64,000 bases of DNA from Nitrosopumilus oxyclinae (GTDB taxonomy: Archaea > Thermoproteota > Nitrososphaeria > Nitrososphaerales > Nitrosopumilaceae), in contig NZ_CP026994.1 of assembly GCF_013407165.1 (NCBI RefSeq), positions 1,392,187-1,456,186 of the forward strand, read 5' to 3'. The notes under the pieces were generated by a model that saw nothing but the letters and a program-made list of their open reading frames with translations, did no database searches and had not been told where the DNA came from. This document shows positions 34,769 through 43,469 of the stretch, piece after piece; position 1 is the first letter of the stretch, and every line of letters starts with the position of its first letter. The position numbers were made by a program, and so were the translations under genes.

Positions 34769-35398
34769 CTAACCTGTAATAGATAATGGAAGAATTGAAT
34801 GTCGATATCCTTCTCGCTGAGAAATATATTTTGCTGAGAGCATATCTCGTTTTCCCCGCTGATTAAAATTTTTAATTTTCATACTTGTTTTTCTTTCATC
34901 TATAAATTCCAATTCAAATGATGAACAATATTTTAGATTAAGCATTTTTACAATTTGTTTGGCAACAAGCATATTTCCATCGCCAATTTTCAGAATTTTT
35001 CTTTTAGCTCGAAGACCACTTAAAATTCCAATAATATGGTAGACCAATTCCTCAATTGAATTATGAACTGATCTCTCAATTTCTATGCCATAATAAAATA
35101 TGGATAAACCAATTCGCTGACCAGGATCAACTCCTAAAACTAGATTTTCTTCTTCAAAACTGAGATTAAGTTTTTGCATCATTACACCTCTAAGAACAGT
35201 AGGATGGTGTTCAAGAACATCTTCATGAAGTAAAATCTTTTCACATTTTTTAGGAGATTCCATTTGAGTTGTAAGAATTAAATTTCCAGAATAGAACTCT
35301 ATTTCTTCAGGTAGTATAGAATCAAAACATAGATTGAGACGTTTCAGATAAGTTGAAAATCTATAGTATGGTTTACCATAGGTAGTAGCAATTCCAAT
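34769..35398 (-). CDS. RuvC/YqgF-like RNase H-fold protein, N-terminus without a canonical start
   Basis: The first canonical start is the ATG at 35261-35263 (164 residues), but the frame stays open back to a TAA at 35441-35443. The upstream part reads as good protein (GIATTYGKPYYRFSTYLKRL, then SILPEEIEF). It has no ATG, GTG or TTG, so a start near the ATT at 35396-35398 or a changed start is possible. The shared part has VLGVDPGQRIGLSIF (first acidic residue of an RNase H-like fold), KIGDGN near 93 and KRDMLSAKYISQREG near the end, together like RuvC-type resolvases. It may act on nucleic acid; substrate unknown. Confidence 0.7.
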   Translation of the reverse strand: MGIATTYGKPYYRFSTYLKRLNLCFDSILPEEIEFYSGNLILTTQMESPKKCEKILLHEDVLEHHPTVLRGVMMQKLNLSFEEENLVLGVDPGQRIGLSIFYYGIEIERSVHNSIEELVYHIIGILSGLRAKRKILKIGDGNMLVAKQIVKMLNLKYCSSFELEFIDERKTSMKIKNFNQRGKRDMLSAKYISQREGYRHSILPLSITG

Positions 35399-35452
35399 AC
35401 GTGAATTCTGTAAGGGATCGATGATTGATGAAATGAAATATTAGATTTAGGT

Positions 35453-35788
35453 TTATGCTTTCAAAACTGTTGACACTACATGTTTGACTGCTTCATCAAA
35501 ATTTGCATCAATTTTTGACTGCATTTCAGATAATTTTGCTTCACCCTCTTGAGCAATTTTTGTGGATTCCGCAGTTGCTTTATCTTTAGAAGTATTGATA
35601 ATGACTTCAGCCTCTTTAGTGGCCATTTCACGAGTTTTTTCTAACAAATTATCAATTTCAGATAGAGCCTTTACAGATAGTTGTTTTTTCATATCCCCTA
35701 CCTTACTATTTAGAGAATCTAGATCATCTTCTAAGGCATTTAATGATTTGATAATTCCTGTGACTTTGGATTCAGCCATACTACTCAT
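35453..35788 (-). CDS. Coiled-coil protein, possibly A-type ATP synthase stalk subunit H-like
   Basis: A 111-residue, almost fully helical protein with heptads through residues 10-95 and a terminal NFDEAVKHVVSTVL segment. This layout, Ala/Glu/Lys-rich helix followed by a short conserved C-terminal piece, resembles the peripheral-stalk subunit H (or G/E-type) of archaeal A-ATP synthases. No other ATPase subunit gene is in this window, so the call is tentative. It lies upstream of the RuvC-like gene on the same strand. Confidence 0.6.
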   Translation of the reverse strand: MSSMAESKVTGIIKSLNALEDDLDSLNSKVGDMKKQLSVKALSEIDNLLEKTREMATKEAEVIINTSKDKATAESTKIAQEGEAKLSEMQSKIDANFDEAVKHVVSTVLKA

Positions 35789-35858
35789 TATGTACTAAAT
35801 CTGATAATCCATTACTTAAATCATTCATTTTCAGGCACAAGAATATGGCATTCTAAGA

Positions 35859-36203
35859 TTATCCAGTTGTTAAAAGCAAGATAGCTCGAGCAAGATCGCC
35901 TTCAGCCTCTTCTAAAGCATTTTTGGCTTTTTCTTCATCAACACCAGCTTGTTGACTTACAAGCTGAATATCCTCTTCGGAGTAAATTGGAACTTCTAAT
36001 TCCCTTTCTTCATAACTATCAGCAGTTACTGTAAAAATTGAATTGTCTTTTGCTTTCATTTCAGTAACAGCAGGCTTTGAAATAATGATTTCTTTTTTAT
36101 CAGTTTTAATTATAACTTCTTGAACATTAGATAATTCATTCATATCCAAACCCATCTTATCCATCATTCTTCGCATTTCGCGGTTTCCTCCTCCTCGCAT
36201 CAT
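35859..36203 (-). CDS. nac: Nascent polypeptide-associated complex protein (archaeal NAC)
   Basis: Ribosome-bound chaperone forming a homodimer in archaea. The 114-residue protein has the basic N-terminus RGGGNREMRRMMDKMG, the NAC beta-barrel (about 27-68, VQEVIIKTDKKEIII) and a C-terminal UBA domain (about 77-112, DIQLVSQQAGVDEEKAKNALEE). Length is standard. It overlaps the PUA-domain gene by four bases (ATGA), a pairing common in archaea. Confidence 0.95.
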   Translation of the reverse strand: MMRGGGNREMRRMMDKMGLDMNELSNVQEVIIKTDKKEIIISKPAVTEMKAKDNSIFTVTADSYEERELEVPIYSEEDIQLVSQQAGVDEEKAKNALEEAEGDLARAILLLTTG

Positions 36204-36673
36204 GATGTTATTTCCTCATTACGACTTTTTAAACTATCTCTGATCTTTATGGCCACTCCTCTATCAAAATCAGAAATCATATCAGATGCCAATAGTGCCC
36301 TTCCTACGGCTATTACCTTATTTTTGAATAATACAGGAGTGTCTGCAGATATTTGGACATTTTTTCCACATGATACAACATGCTTACAAAATACAGATCT
36401 GCCCTGCTCAACAAAAGGGGCAGCATCAGAATTTATCTCAATACAATTTTCTTTAAATTTTTTATTTTTCAGTAACATTTGAGCAAAATGAATACTAATT
36501 GCAAGACTTCCATCAATTCTCAAAGTACATAGAAATTTCCCTTTATGAGAAACGGTTCTAATTCTACCAGTCTTTCTAGAAAAAGTCATTTCAATATCTT
36601 TTGGTAATAATTTTGATGTGCCATTTCCAAATAATGCATCAAGAGAATGCTGGAGTTTAACGATATGATCCAA
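36200..36673 (-). CDS. PUA-domain RNA-binding protein
   Basis: A 157-residue protein whose C-terminal part (about 78-150: EINSDAAPFVEQGRSVFCKHV, then TPVLFKNKVIAVGRALLASDM and RGVAIKIRD) is a PUA domain like that at the end of archaeosine transglycosylase. The N-terminal 70 residues look like a partner domain of that family but contain no catalytic motif I can see. It is cotranslated with NAC through a four-base overlap, which suggests a role at the ribosome or on rRNA/tRNA. Confidence 0.85.
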   Translation of the reverse strand: MDHIVKLQHSLDALFGNGTSKLLPKDIEMTFSRKTGRIRTVSHKGKFLCTLRIDGSLAISIHFAQMLLKNKKFKENCIEINSDAAPFVEQGRSVFCKHVVSCGKNVQISADTPVLFKNKVIAVGRALLASDMISDFDRGVAIKIRDSLKSRNEEITS

Positions 36674-36765
36674 TACTCATAGTAGAATTTTTTCTAAATA
36701 TTAGTTCAGTGATAGTCTATATTGGAAGGATCAAACTATATAGAATAGAATTTTCCGTTTAGATT

Positions 36766-37812
36766 ATGGAAGATGGGGGAGAAACTAGGAAAATACAGTT
36801 TACCGGTAAATCATCATACATTGTTTCATTGCCAAAACAATGGATAATGGAATTGGGTCTCAAACAAGGAGACCAAATCAGAATGGTTCGAAAGGGTTCA
36901 TCAACATTAGAGTTGTATCCACCAAAATTTGAATCCAGAATTCAGAAAAAAGAAGAAGCAGTAATAGAAATTGACGGAGGAGAAGAAGCAGCCTCTATTG
37001 TTAGAAAATTAATTTCGTTGTACTTTTTAGGATTCAAAACGATTAATGTAAAACCAAAAAATGGCATACTGAGTGCACATCAAAGAAACACAGTAAAAAA
37101 AGCTGTGAAGCGAATGTTAATGGGTTCTGAAATAATTGCCGATTCAACAAGTGGGATTACAGTCCAAGTTCTTGTTAATTTGTTAGAATTATCAGTAGAT
37201 GGTGCCTTCAAGCGAATGATTCACCTAGCAAAATCAATGTCAAGTGATGCAATTTTGGCTGTAAAAGAAAATAATTTAGAATTAGCCCAAGAAGTTATCA
37301 ATACAGATGATGAAGTAGATAGATTTGGATTTTATATTATCAGACAATTAAAGATCGCAATTCAAAATGAGCATATGTTAAAAGAAATGGGTTTTAGAAA
37401 TGCTAGGAATTGCTTAGGGTATAGACTGGTTGTAAAAAATATAGAGAGAACAGGAGATCATGCTGCATTCATAGCAAAAGATCTGATTGAATTTAAAAAA
37501 CCTGTAAAAAAAGAGATTTTGCAAAAATTACAGGATATGAATGAGTTTTGTTTATCTGTTTTAGACGATTCATGTCTTGCATTATTCAAAGAAGATTACT
37601 ATCAAGCTGAAAAAACAATAACAAAAATTGAGGAAATTGCAAAATTTGAAAAGAAAGTAAGAGATGCTTCTAAATCATTAAAAGATGATGAGGAGATTTA
37701 CAGGGTAAGAAGAATGACTGAAAATATTCGAAGAGTCGCTGAATATGCTAGCGATATAGCTGAAATAGTTTTGAATATGAATATTGAAAAAACGTTAAAA
37801 AAATCGGATTAA
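36766..37812 (+). CDS. PhoU-like regulator with N-terminal AbrB-type DNA-binding domain
   Basis: A 348-residue protein. Residues about 8-52 (RKIQFTGKSSYIVSLPKQWI...GLKQGDQIRM) form a swapped-hairpin AbrB/SpoVT domain; residues about 110-345 are two PhoU helical bundles with the E/D-rich DDEVDRFGFYI motif near 183 and ERTGDHAA near 225. The archaeal family is thought to control phosphate uptake genes. No pst genes adjoin it. It is the first of a plus-strand series leading to hflX. Confidence 0.9.
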   Translation: MEDGGETRKIQFTGKSSYIVSLPKQWIMELGLKQGDQIRMVRKGSSTLELYPPKFESRIQKKEEAVIEIDGGEEAASIVRKLISLYFLGFKTINVKPKNGILSAHQRNTVKKAVKRMLMGSEIIADSTSGITVQVLVNLLELSVDGAFKRMIHLAKSMSSDAILAVKENNLELAQEVINTDDEVDRFGFYIIRQLKIAIQNEHMLKEMGFRNARNCLGYRLVVKNIERTGDHAAFIAKDLIEFKKPVKKEILQKLQDMNEFCLSVLDDSCLALFKEDYYQAEKTITKIEEIAKFEKKVRDASKSLKDDEEIYRVRRMTENIRRVAEYASDIAEIVLNMNIEKTLKKSD

Positions 37813-37870
37813 TTTACTAAAAACATGTCCAATACAATTATCTTAGATTCAATTAATAAAATGAAATAGA

Positions 37871-38992
37871 ATGAATTCTGCAATTTTAATCACATATGAT
37901 CAAGAAGACTCAATAAATGAGGCAAAAGGATTGTGTGATGCAGCTGGTTATGAGGTAGTCCACGTAATAACACAAGATTATCTTCAGAAACCAAAGTATG
38001 GCATCAGTGGCGGAGTACTGGAACAATTGCAAGAAATTGCAGACAAGTTAAGACCAGACATCATAGTGTTTGATGAGATTTTAAAACCAAGCCAGAACTA
38101 CAATCTTGCTACAGAATTACACAGAGAAGTGTTAGATAGAGAAGCATTGATTCTGGAGATTTTTGAAAGCAGAGCTTCAGGGGCAGAATCAAAATTACAA
38201 GTAAAATTGGCTCAGTTGAGATATGAAATGGCAAGAGCTAAAGAAAAAGTTAGACTTGCAAACATGGGTGAACAGCCTGGATTTATGGGAATAGGGAAAT
38301 TCGAGGTTGACGTGTATTATAATGATATTAAACATAGAATGCAGACAATAAGATCAAAGCTCGAAAAAGCTGGAAAACAAAGAGAACTTCACAGACAGGG
38401 AAGAAAAAGAATGGGATTCAAGACAATATCACTTGCAGGTTATACTTCTGCAGGAAAAACTACATTGTTTAACAAAACTACAGGTGAAACAAAAACTCAA
38501 AGTAAAGAACTTTTCACAACTCTTACTACAACAACACGAAGAGTAATGATTGATCAAGAGCCATTTTTAATTGCAGATACAGTTGGTTTTATCAGCAAAC
38601 TGCCAGCGTATATGATTGATGCATTCAAATCTACACTAGAAGAATTGATACATACGGATGTAATCATTCTGGTAATTGATATTAATGATTCAATATCTGA
38701 ATTGAAAAAGAAATTTTCTAGTTGTATGAGAACTTTAAATGAATTAGGGGTAGAACAAAACAAGATAATTTATGCACTAAACAAGTCAGATTTATTAAAA
38801 AATGAAGAAATAGAAAGAAAAGTTGAATATCTCAATTTAACTGAAAATAAAAAATTGATTTCAGTATCTGCAAAAACTGGAAAAAACATATCACAATTAA
38901 AAAAATTGATCAAAGAAATTACAGAAAGTCAGAATTACCATAAACCAAAAAAGAATGCATGGGAAGGAGCGAATAAAACATTTGGTAATTGA
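37871..38992 (+). CDS. hflX: GTPase HflX
   Basis: Ribosome-associated GTPase that splits or rescues ribosomes. The 373-residue protein has the HflX N-terminal domain, the basic helical linker ([18 protein letters not shown] near 176), the P-loop [12 protein letters not shown] (about 193-204), TTLTTTTRR (G2 region), [10 protein letters not shown] (G3), NKSD (G4) and SAKTG (G5). The sequence begins near the conserved region, so the ATG at 37871 is suitable. It overlaps the tRNA methyltransferase gene that follows. Confidence 0.95.
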   Translation: MNSAILITYDQEDSINEAKGLCDAAGYEVVHVITQDYLQKPKYGISGGVLEQLQEIADKLRPDIIVFDEILKPSQNYNLATELHREVLDREALILEIFESRASGAESKLQVKLAQLRYEMARAKEKVRLANMGEQPGFMGIGKFEVDVYYNDIKHRMQTIRSKLEKAGKQRELHRQGRKRMGFKTISLAGYTSAGKTTLFNKTTGETKTQSKELFTTLTTTTRRVMIDQEPFLIADTVGFISKLPAYMIDAFKSTLEELIHTDVIILVIDINDSISELKKKFSSCMRTLNELGVEQNKIIYALNKSDLLKNEEIERKVEYLNLTENKKLISVSAKTGKNISQLKKLIKEITESQNYHKPKKNAWEGANKTFGN

Positions 38993-39515
38993 AGTAGTTA
39001 GGATAGGACAACGTGTTGTAAGAGATGACAGAGTAACCACACATGTAGCACTTGTTTCAAGAGGATTTGGTGCTGAGCGAATTTACATGACAGAAGTAAA
39101 TCCAGAGATCAAAGATACTATTGAAAAGATCAACAATACTTGGGGAGGTAATTTTCAGATTGAATTTATTGAAAAATGGAAAACGATTGTGAAAAAGAAA
39201 AAAGATGAAGGTTTCAAAATTGTTCATCTATCAATGTATGGTGAAAATATCAATGATGCTGAAGAAAAAATTGGAGATGAAGAAAATCTGCTGATAGTTG
39301 TAGGTGCTGAAAAAGTTCCAAGAGAGATTTATGAATTAGCAGACTATAATGTCGGAGTGGGTAGCCAACCACATTCAGAGATTAGTGCTTTAGCAATTCT
39401 TTTAGATCGTATACAAAAAGGTAAACAATTTGAGAAAGAGTTTCCTAATGCAAAAAGAAAGATCATTCCTACTAAAAAGGGCAAAAATGTACAAGTAAAA
39501 GAAACAAGGGATTAA
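38982..39515 (+). CDS. trm56: tRNA (cytidine-56) 2'-O-methyltransferase Trm56
   Basis: Archaeal SPOUT enzyme that methylates the ribose of C56 in the T loop. Seen are [28 protein letters not shown] (split here as [15 protein letters not shown] plus RGFGAE) and the SPOUT knot region [32 protein letters not shown] start at the TTG at 38982, which gives the usual short N-terminus, with AAGGAG about 12 bases upstream; an ATG at 38955 is the alternative. It overlaps the hflX end. Confidence 0.93.
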   Translation: MVIEVVRIGQRVVRDDRVTTHVALVSRGFGAERIYMTEVNPEIKDTIEKINNTWGGNFQIEFIEKWKTIVKKKKDEGFKIVHLSMYGENINDAEEKIGDEENLLIVVGAEKVPREIYELADYNVGVGSQPHSEISALAILLDRIQKGKQFEKEFPNAKRKIIPTKKGKNVQVKETRD

Positions 39516-39541
39516 TAGTAGAAAATCAGAACTCATTAGAG

Positions 39542-40057
39542 TTGGTAGATAAATACGAAGATCCTTTTGTTAGAATCGCCTCAATGATTGGAGGAGATGA
39601 ATATCTCAAAGTAGCAAGATCTCTTCTAAAAGCAGAAGATGCTACTGATGAAGAAATTGCTAGTTCTACAGGTCTTAGAATCAATATGGTAAGAAAAGTA
39701 TTGTATGATCTATTTGGAAAGTCTCTCATTACTGGTATTAGAGTTAAAGATGAAAGAAAAGGATGGTTTGTCTACAGATGGAGAACTAGAAGAGAAGAAG
39801 TAGAGCATTTTATTGAAAATCAAAAAAAGAAAATCGATGAAAGATTACAACAGAGATTAGATTATGAGAATGCTTCAGATTTCTATCACTGTGGAAACGA
39901 AGATTGCCCTAGAGTGACATTTGAAAGTGCTCTTGATGGAATGTTCAAATGCCCATCATGTCAAAATGTTTTGAATCTAAAAAAGAATGATAAATCAAGA
40001 AAAGCATATCAAAAGAAAATTGACGAGATCAAACAAGATATGCAACAGACATTTTGA
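39542..40057 (+). CDS. tfe: Transcription factor TFE (TFIIE alpha)
   Basis: General transcription factor that stabilizes the open promoter complex. The 171-residue protein has an N-terminal winged helix (about 15-90, EEIASSTGLRINMVRKVLYDL) and a C-terminal zinc ribbon (CGNEDCP near 120-126, CPSCQN near 139-144), then a coiled tail. It has no ATG before the conserved N-terminus, so the TTG at 39542 is taken. It is 26 bases after trm56 on the same strand. Confidence 0.95.
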   Translation: MVDKYEDPFVRIASMIGGDEYLKVARSLLKAEDATDEEIASSTGLRINMVRKVLYDLFGKSLITGIRVKDERKGWFVYRWRTRREEVEHFIENQKKKIDERLQQRLDYENASDFYHCGNEDCPRVTFESALDGMFKCPSCQNVLNLKKNDKSRKAYQKKIDEIKQDMQQTF

Positions 40058-40119
40058 TTAGATTAAAAATTTGAAAAGCAGGTTACTAGAATAAATAGGA
40101 GAAACCCTGTGAGAGATCC

Positions 40120-41511
40120 TTGAGTCAAATCACTACAGTAAATCCAACAACAGGTGAGGATATTACAAACTTTTCTGCAATGGATAAAAATCAAGTATTT
40201 GATTTAGTAGGAAAAGCAAAAAGAGCATATCCAGAATGGAAGAAAGATTATGAAAAACGGAGAAGTTACATTTACAATTTAGTTGAATATCTAAAGAAGA
40301 ACAAAACAGAACTAGCAAAAGTAGCTACATCTGAAATGGGCAAGCCACTCAAAGAATCAATCGGAGAAGTTGAAAAATGTGCATGGGCTTTAGAATTTTA
40401 TGCAGACCACGGAGATAGTTTTCTTGCTGATGAAGTACTAAACACAGATGCAAGAAAGAGTTTTCTGACTTTTGAACCACTAGGAGTAATAGGCTCAATT
40501 ATGCCATGGAATTTTCCTTATTGGCAAGCATTAAGATTTGCAGCTCCTTGTCTAATGGCAGGAAATGTGATTGTAATGAAACCATCTAGAGTTACAATGC
40601 AATCAGGTATTGAAATTGAAAAAGCATTTACCGAATCTGGAATACCTGATGGAATTTTCCAAACAGTAGTTGGAAGCGTAGAATCTGCAAATCATCTAAT
40701 TGATTCAGATGTTAATGCAGTTACATTTACTGGCAGTACCAATGCAGGTGCAAAAGTAGGTGAAAGAGCTGCAAAGAATTTGAAAAAATGTGTTTTAGAA
40801 TTAGGAGGAAGTGATCCTTTCATAGTATTAGATGATGCAATTATTGAAAAAGCAGCAGAAGGTGCAGTCAAAGGTAGATTCATCAACTGTGGTCAAAGTT
40901 GTGTTGCATCAAAAAGATTTTTTGTTGGAAAAAATATTGCAGATGAATTTATTGAGTTATTTATTAAAAAAGCATCTCAGCTCAAAATAGGTGATCCAAT
41001 GTCAATTGAAACAGACATTGGCCCATTGTCAAGTAAAAGCGGATTTGAAACAATTTCTGGAATAGTTGAAGATGCGAAAGAAAAGGGTGCAGAAATTCTT
41101 CTTGGAGGCTCTCAAATAGATGGAAAAGGATTCTTTTACAAACCAACCATCCTAAGAAATGTTAAATCAAATATGAGAATAGCACAGGAAGAAACTTTTG
41201 GTCCAGTGGCTCCAATTACAATTGTTGAAAATGAAAGTGAGGCCGTTAAATTAGCTAATGAAAGTGAATTTGGACTTGGTGCAAGTATATGGACACAAGA
41301 TCTTGCTAAAGCAGACAAAATGTCTAGACGAATTGAATCAGGCATAGTAAGTGTCAATAATGTAGTAATTTCAGATCCACGTATTCCATTTGGAGGAATT
41401 AAGCATAGTGGATTTGGAAGAGAACTATCAAGATATGGAATGCTAGAATTTGTAAATTTAAAATCAGTCAGATTTTATGATAATTTAACACATCATCATT
41501 ACGTAGAATAG
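40120..41511 (+). CDS. NAD(P)-dependent aldehyde dehydrogenase, succinic-semialdehyde-dehydrogenase type
   Basis: A 463-residue ALDH. Catalytic motifs are PWNFPYWQA near 129-137, FTGSTNAG near 203-210, ELGGSDPFIV near 227-236 (Glu base) and the Cys in INCGQSCVAS near 259-266. The overall pattern matches succinate-semialdehyde dehydrogenases. In ammonia-oxidizing archaea such an enzyme has been proposed for semialdehyde conversions of the hydroxypropionate/hydroxybutyrate cycle; the substrate cannot be read from sequence. The start is a TTG at 40120, with GAGA upstream. It is the last gene of this plus-strand run. Confidence 0.9.
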   Translation: MSQITTVNPTTGEDITNFSAMDKNQVFDLVGKAKRAYPEWKKDYEKRRSYIYNLVEYLKKNKTELAKVATSEMGKPLKESIGEVEKCAWALEFYADHGDSFLADEVLNTDARKSFLTFEPLGVIGSIMPWNFPYWQALRFAAPCLMAGNVIVMKPSRVTMQSGIEIEKAFTESGIPDGIFQTVVGSVESANHLIDSDVNAVTFTGSTNAGAKVGERAAKNLKKCVLELGGSDPFIVLDDAIIEKAAEGAVKGRFINCGQSCVASKRFFVGKNIADEFIELFIKKASQLKIGDPMSIETDIGPLSSKSGFETISGIVEDAKEKGAEILLGGSQIDGKGFFYKPTILRNVKSNMRIAQEETFGPVAPITIVENESEAVKLANESEFGLGASIWTQDLAKADKMSRRIESGIVSVNNVVISDPRIPFGGIKHSGFGRELSRYGMLEFVNLKSVRFYDNLTHHHYVE

Positions 41512-41533
41512 ATTATTTTTGAATTCTAAAATA

Positions 41534-41824
41534 TCAATCGTCTGAATCAGAATCATCATCTAATTCTTCCTCCTCATCATCACATTCTTCCAATTCAACA
41601 TGGGTTGGATTTCCATCATCTCCAAAAAAAATCTCAACACAGATATCAGTGGCTAAAGTGGATACTAAAATTTCGGCAAGTTCTTTAGGAAAATTTCCTA
41701 ATCTACTAGGATCTGATGAAAATCTATAGGAGGTAATTTCATCTTCATGATAAAAATCAAATTCAATATCCCCATGCGCAAATTTCCTTACTGTTGTCAC
41801 TTGACCAAATATACTATGAGCCAA
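41534..41824 (-). CDS. Small protein with an acidic tail
   Basis: Ninety-six residues: a beta-rich first part (HSIFGQVTTVRKFAHGDIEFDF) and a highly acidic C-terminus (about 79-96, nearly all Asp/Glu). No named family. Two bases separate it from the end of the hemerythrin gene upstream, so they are cotranscribed. The acidic tail suggests binding to a basic protein or metal, which is conjecture. Confidence 0.7.
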   Translation of the reverse strand: MAHSIFGQVTTVRKFAHGDIEFDFYHEDEITSYRFSSDPSRLGNFPKELAEILVSTLATDICVEIFFGDDGNPTHVELEECDDEEEELDDDSDSDD

Positions 41825-41826
41825 AT

Positions 41827-42384
41827 CTAACTACCTTGTTGAGAAACATCTTTTGTAAGATTTTCTGCTAATTGTTCATAATGTTCTCTAGTTTTTCCAA
41901 TCTCATCAAGTTTTGAATTTTCAATTTCAGTTAATTCTTTGTCAACCTTTTCTGAAACATATTGTAATCTTGCCTCTGCCATCATGAATAATTTATTATT
42001 CTCTTTCCATAAATGCTCAGTGATATGTTCAACATATTGTTGCATATCACTTACTAATTTTGTTGAGTCACCTGAAGAAAGATATTCTTTAGCTGAAATT
42101 TCCATTTCTGCACCAATCTCTCGAGAACGTTGATGATCAATTAACATCATAGCAATTGGTCCCATGTTAGTAGGTAAACCAGCTTGCTCTAATGCTGGAA
42201 ATAATGATTTTTCTTCTTTACTATGATGACAAACATCTGTAAAGTTTTTTGAAAAATCAATTACTGGTAATAATATTGATTCAGGGATCTGTTTACCATC
42301 ATTTAGTAATTGAACGGTAGATTCCATTGCTTTGATGACTTTTTCTATTAACTCATGATCGCGTCTTAATGATGTAGTAGACAT
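41827..42384 (-). CDS. Hemerythrin-like (HHE) protein
   Basis: A 185-residue four-helix-bundle protein. Iron-ligand-type residues appear as LRRDHELIEKV (about 6-16), DVCHHSKEEKSLFPAL (about 51-66), DHQRSREI near 84-91 and HITEHLWKENNKLF near 120-133. Hemerythrin-like proteins bind a di-iron centre and sense or carry oxygen or NO, or handle iron. It is followed by the acidic-tail protein gene. The promoter lies in the AT-rich 98-base gap upstream. Confidence 0.88.
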   Translation of the reverse strand: MSTTSLRRDHELIEKVIKAMESTVQLLNDGKQIPESILLPVIDFSKNFTDVCHHSKEEKSLFPALEQAGLPTNMGPIAMMLIDHQRSREIGAEMEISAKEYLSSGDSTKLVSDMQQYVEHITEHLWKENNKLFMMAEARLQYVSEKVDKELTEIENSKLDEIGKTREHYEQLAENLTKDVSQQGS

Positions 42385-42454
42385 GATTAATTAAAATAAA
42401 ATCCATTATCTATATCTTATTCATTTTAAAAAAATAATTAAAAGATAGAATTTA

Positions 42455-42474
42455 GTTAACGATGATTCGTTAAC
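42455..42474. terminator. Perfect 8-bp hairpin after the 42483 gene
   Basis: GTTAACGA, four-base loop, TCGTTAAC form a perfect stem. It lies 9 bases beyond the stop of the minus-strand Lys-rich gene and before the hemerythrin promoter. On the minus strand a T-rich run follows after about 12 bases, so it may stop transcription or protect a 3' end. An operator role is the alternative. Confidence 0.5.
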
Positions 42475-42482
42475 ATTGGGAT

Positions 42483-42776
42483 TTAACGATTAGAAAGGCT
42501 GTTTGATTTAACAAATGCCCAAATCTTTTTAGTCATTTCACTTGGTGCAATTGGTTTCTTACCAAAGACTTGTTCTACTGTTTCAGAACGTCCTGCAAAA
42601 CTAATTGCATATCCACCAAATGCTGGTTTTTTAGATTTTGATTTGGATGCTTTCTTTTTTGGAGCTGCTTTTCTTTTTGGAGCTGCTTTTCTTTTTGGAG
42701 CTGCTTTTCTTTTTGGAGCTGCTTTTCTTTTTGGAGCTGCTTTTCTTTTTGTTGTAGTTTTCTTTTTTATTGCCAA
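42483..42776 (-). CDS. Histone H1-tail-like DNA-binding protein with SWIB-like C-terminus
   Basis: Ninety-seven residues. Residues 9-45 are five tandem copies of a six-residue unit (KRKAAP type) followed by a Lys/Ser run, like the tail of eukaryotic H1 or bacterial HU-with-tail proteins. The C-terminal 45 residues (YAISFAGRSETVEQVFG...MTKKIWAFVKSNSLSN) recall the end of a SWIB/MDM2 domain. It is probably chromatin-associated. The repeat at DNA level is an 18-base unit copied five times nearly identically. Confidence 0.78.
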   Translation of the reverse strand: MAIKKKTTTKRKAAPKRKAAPKRKAAPKRKAAPKRKAAPKKKASKSKSKKPAFGGYAISFAGRSETVEQVFGKKPIAPSEMTKKIWAFVKSNSLSNR

Positions 42777-42812
42777 TTTCTTGTAATTTTATTTCAAAGA
42801 AAGTATAATAAC

Positions 42813-43469
42813 TTACACTTTTCGATAATTCAAAACGAGATGGTTTTTGAGCCTCTTGACAGATTTGAGATGTAAATTTGGGGATTTAGAAATTTTATCA
42901 AATCCAATACCTTGAACAAAAGATATTGAATCATTTCCTCCAATTACAAATGGAGAAATGGTTATGATCAATTCATCAAAAATATTTTGTTTAATAAATT
43001 CCCAATTTACGGTTCCACCACCTTCAACTAGTATTTTTTTGATTTTTTTCTCTGAAAGTTTTTTCAACAAAGATTTGATATTAACTGATTTTTCTCCAGT
43101 AATTATTACTTGAACTGGGAAATTATTTAATTTTTGTAAATTAGATTTCGTAATTTTTTTAGATACAGCTATTATTGTTGGTACTTTAGCAGATGTTTGT
43201 AAAATTTTTGATTTATCAGAGATTTCACCTTTAGAATCTAAAATTATTCTAATAGGGTTTTTTCCTTTACTATAACGTACAGTTAACAAAGGATCATCAC
43301 GCATTAGTGTATTTTTTCCAATAATTATTGCATCTACTTTTGCTCTTAGTTTATGTAATCTATGAAGATCTTTATCGGAAGAAAGTTTTGAATCACCTGT
43401 TCTAGTAGCAATTTTACCATCAACAGATATTGCAGCACTCAAAATAACATATGGCTTAAATTTTTCCAT
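42813..43469 (-). CDS. arfC: Diaminohydroxyphosphoribosylaminopyrimidine-type reductase (RibD C-terminal/ArfC-like)
   Basis: NAD(P)H-dependent reductase that turns the ribosyl side chain of the riboflavin precursor into ribityl. The 218-residue protein opens with YVILSAAISVDGKIAT (about 7-22), then KLRAKVDAIIIGKNTLMRDDPLLTVR-type motif near 41-66 and KKILVEGGGTVNWEF near 139-153. There is no deaminase domain fused. Its start overlaps the preceding amidohydrolase gene by 14 bases. It is the last gene of the riboflavin cluster. Confidence 0.93.
   Translation of the reverse strand: MEKFKPYVILSAAISVDGKIATRTGDSKLSSDKDLHRLHKLRAKVDAIIIGKNTLMRDDPLLTVRYSKGKNPIRIILDSKGEISDKSKILQTSAKVPTIIAVSKKITKSNLQKLNNFPVQVIITGEKSVNIKSLLKKLSEKKIKKILVEGGGTVNWEFIKQNIFDELIITISPFVIGGNDSISFVQGIGFDKISKSPNLHLKSVKRLKNHLVLNYRKV

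Noticed and set aside
26723-35263. Integrated mobile element in the unknown-gene stretch
   Set aside because: No integrase, transposase, tRNA attachment site, flanking direct repeats or clear base-composition jump is visible.
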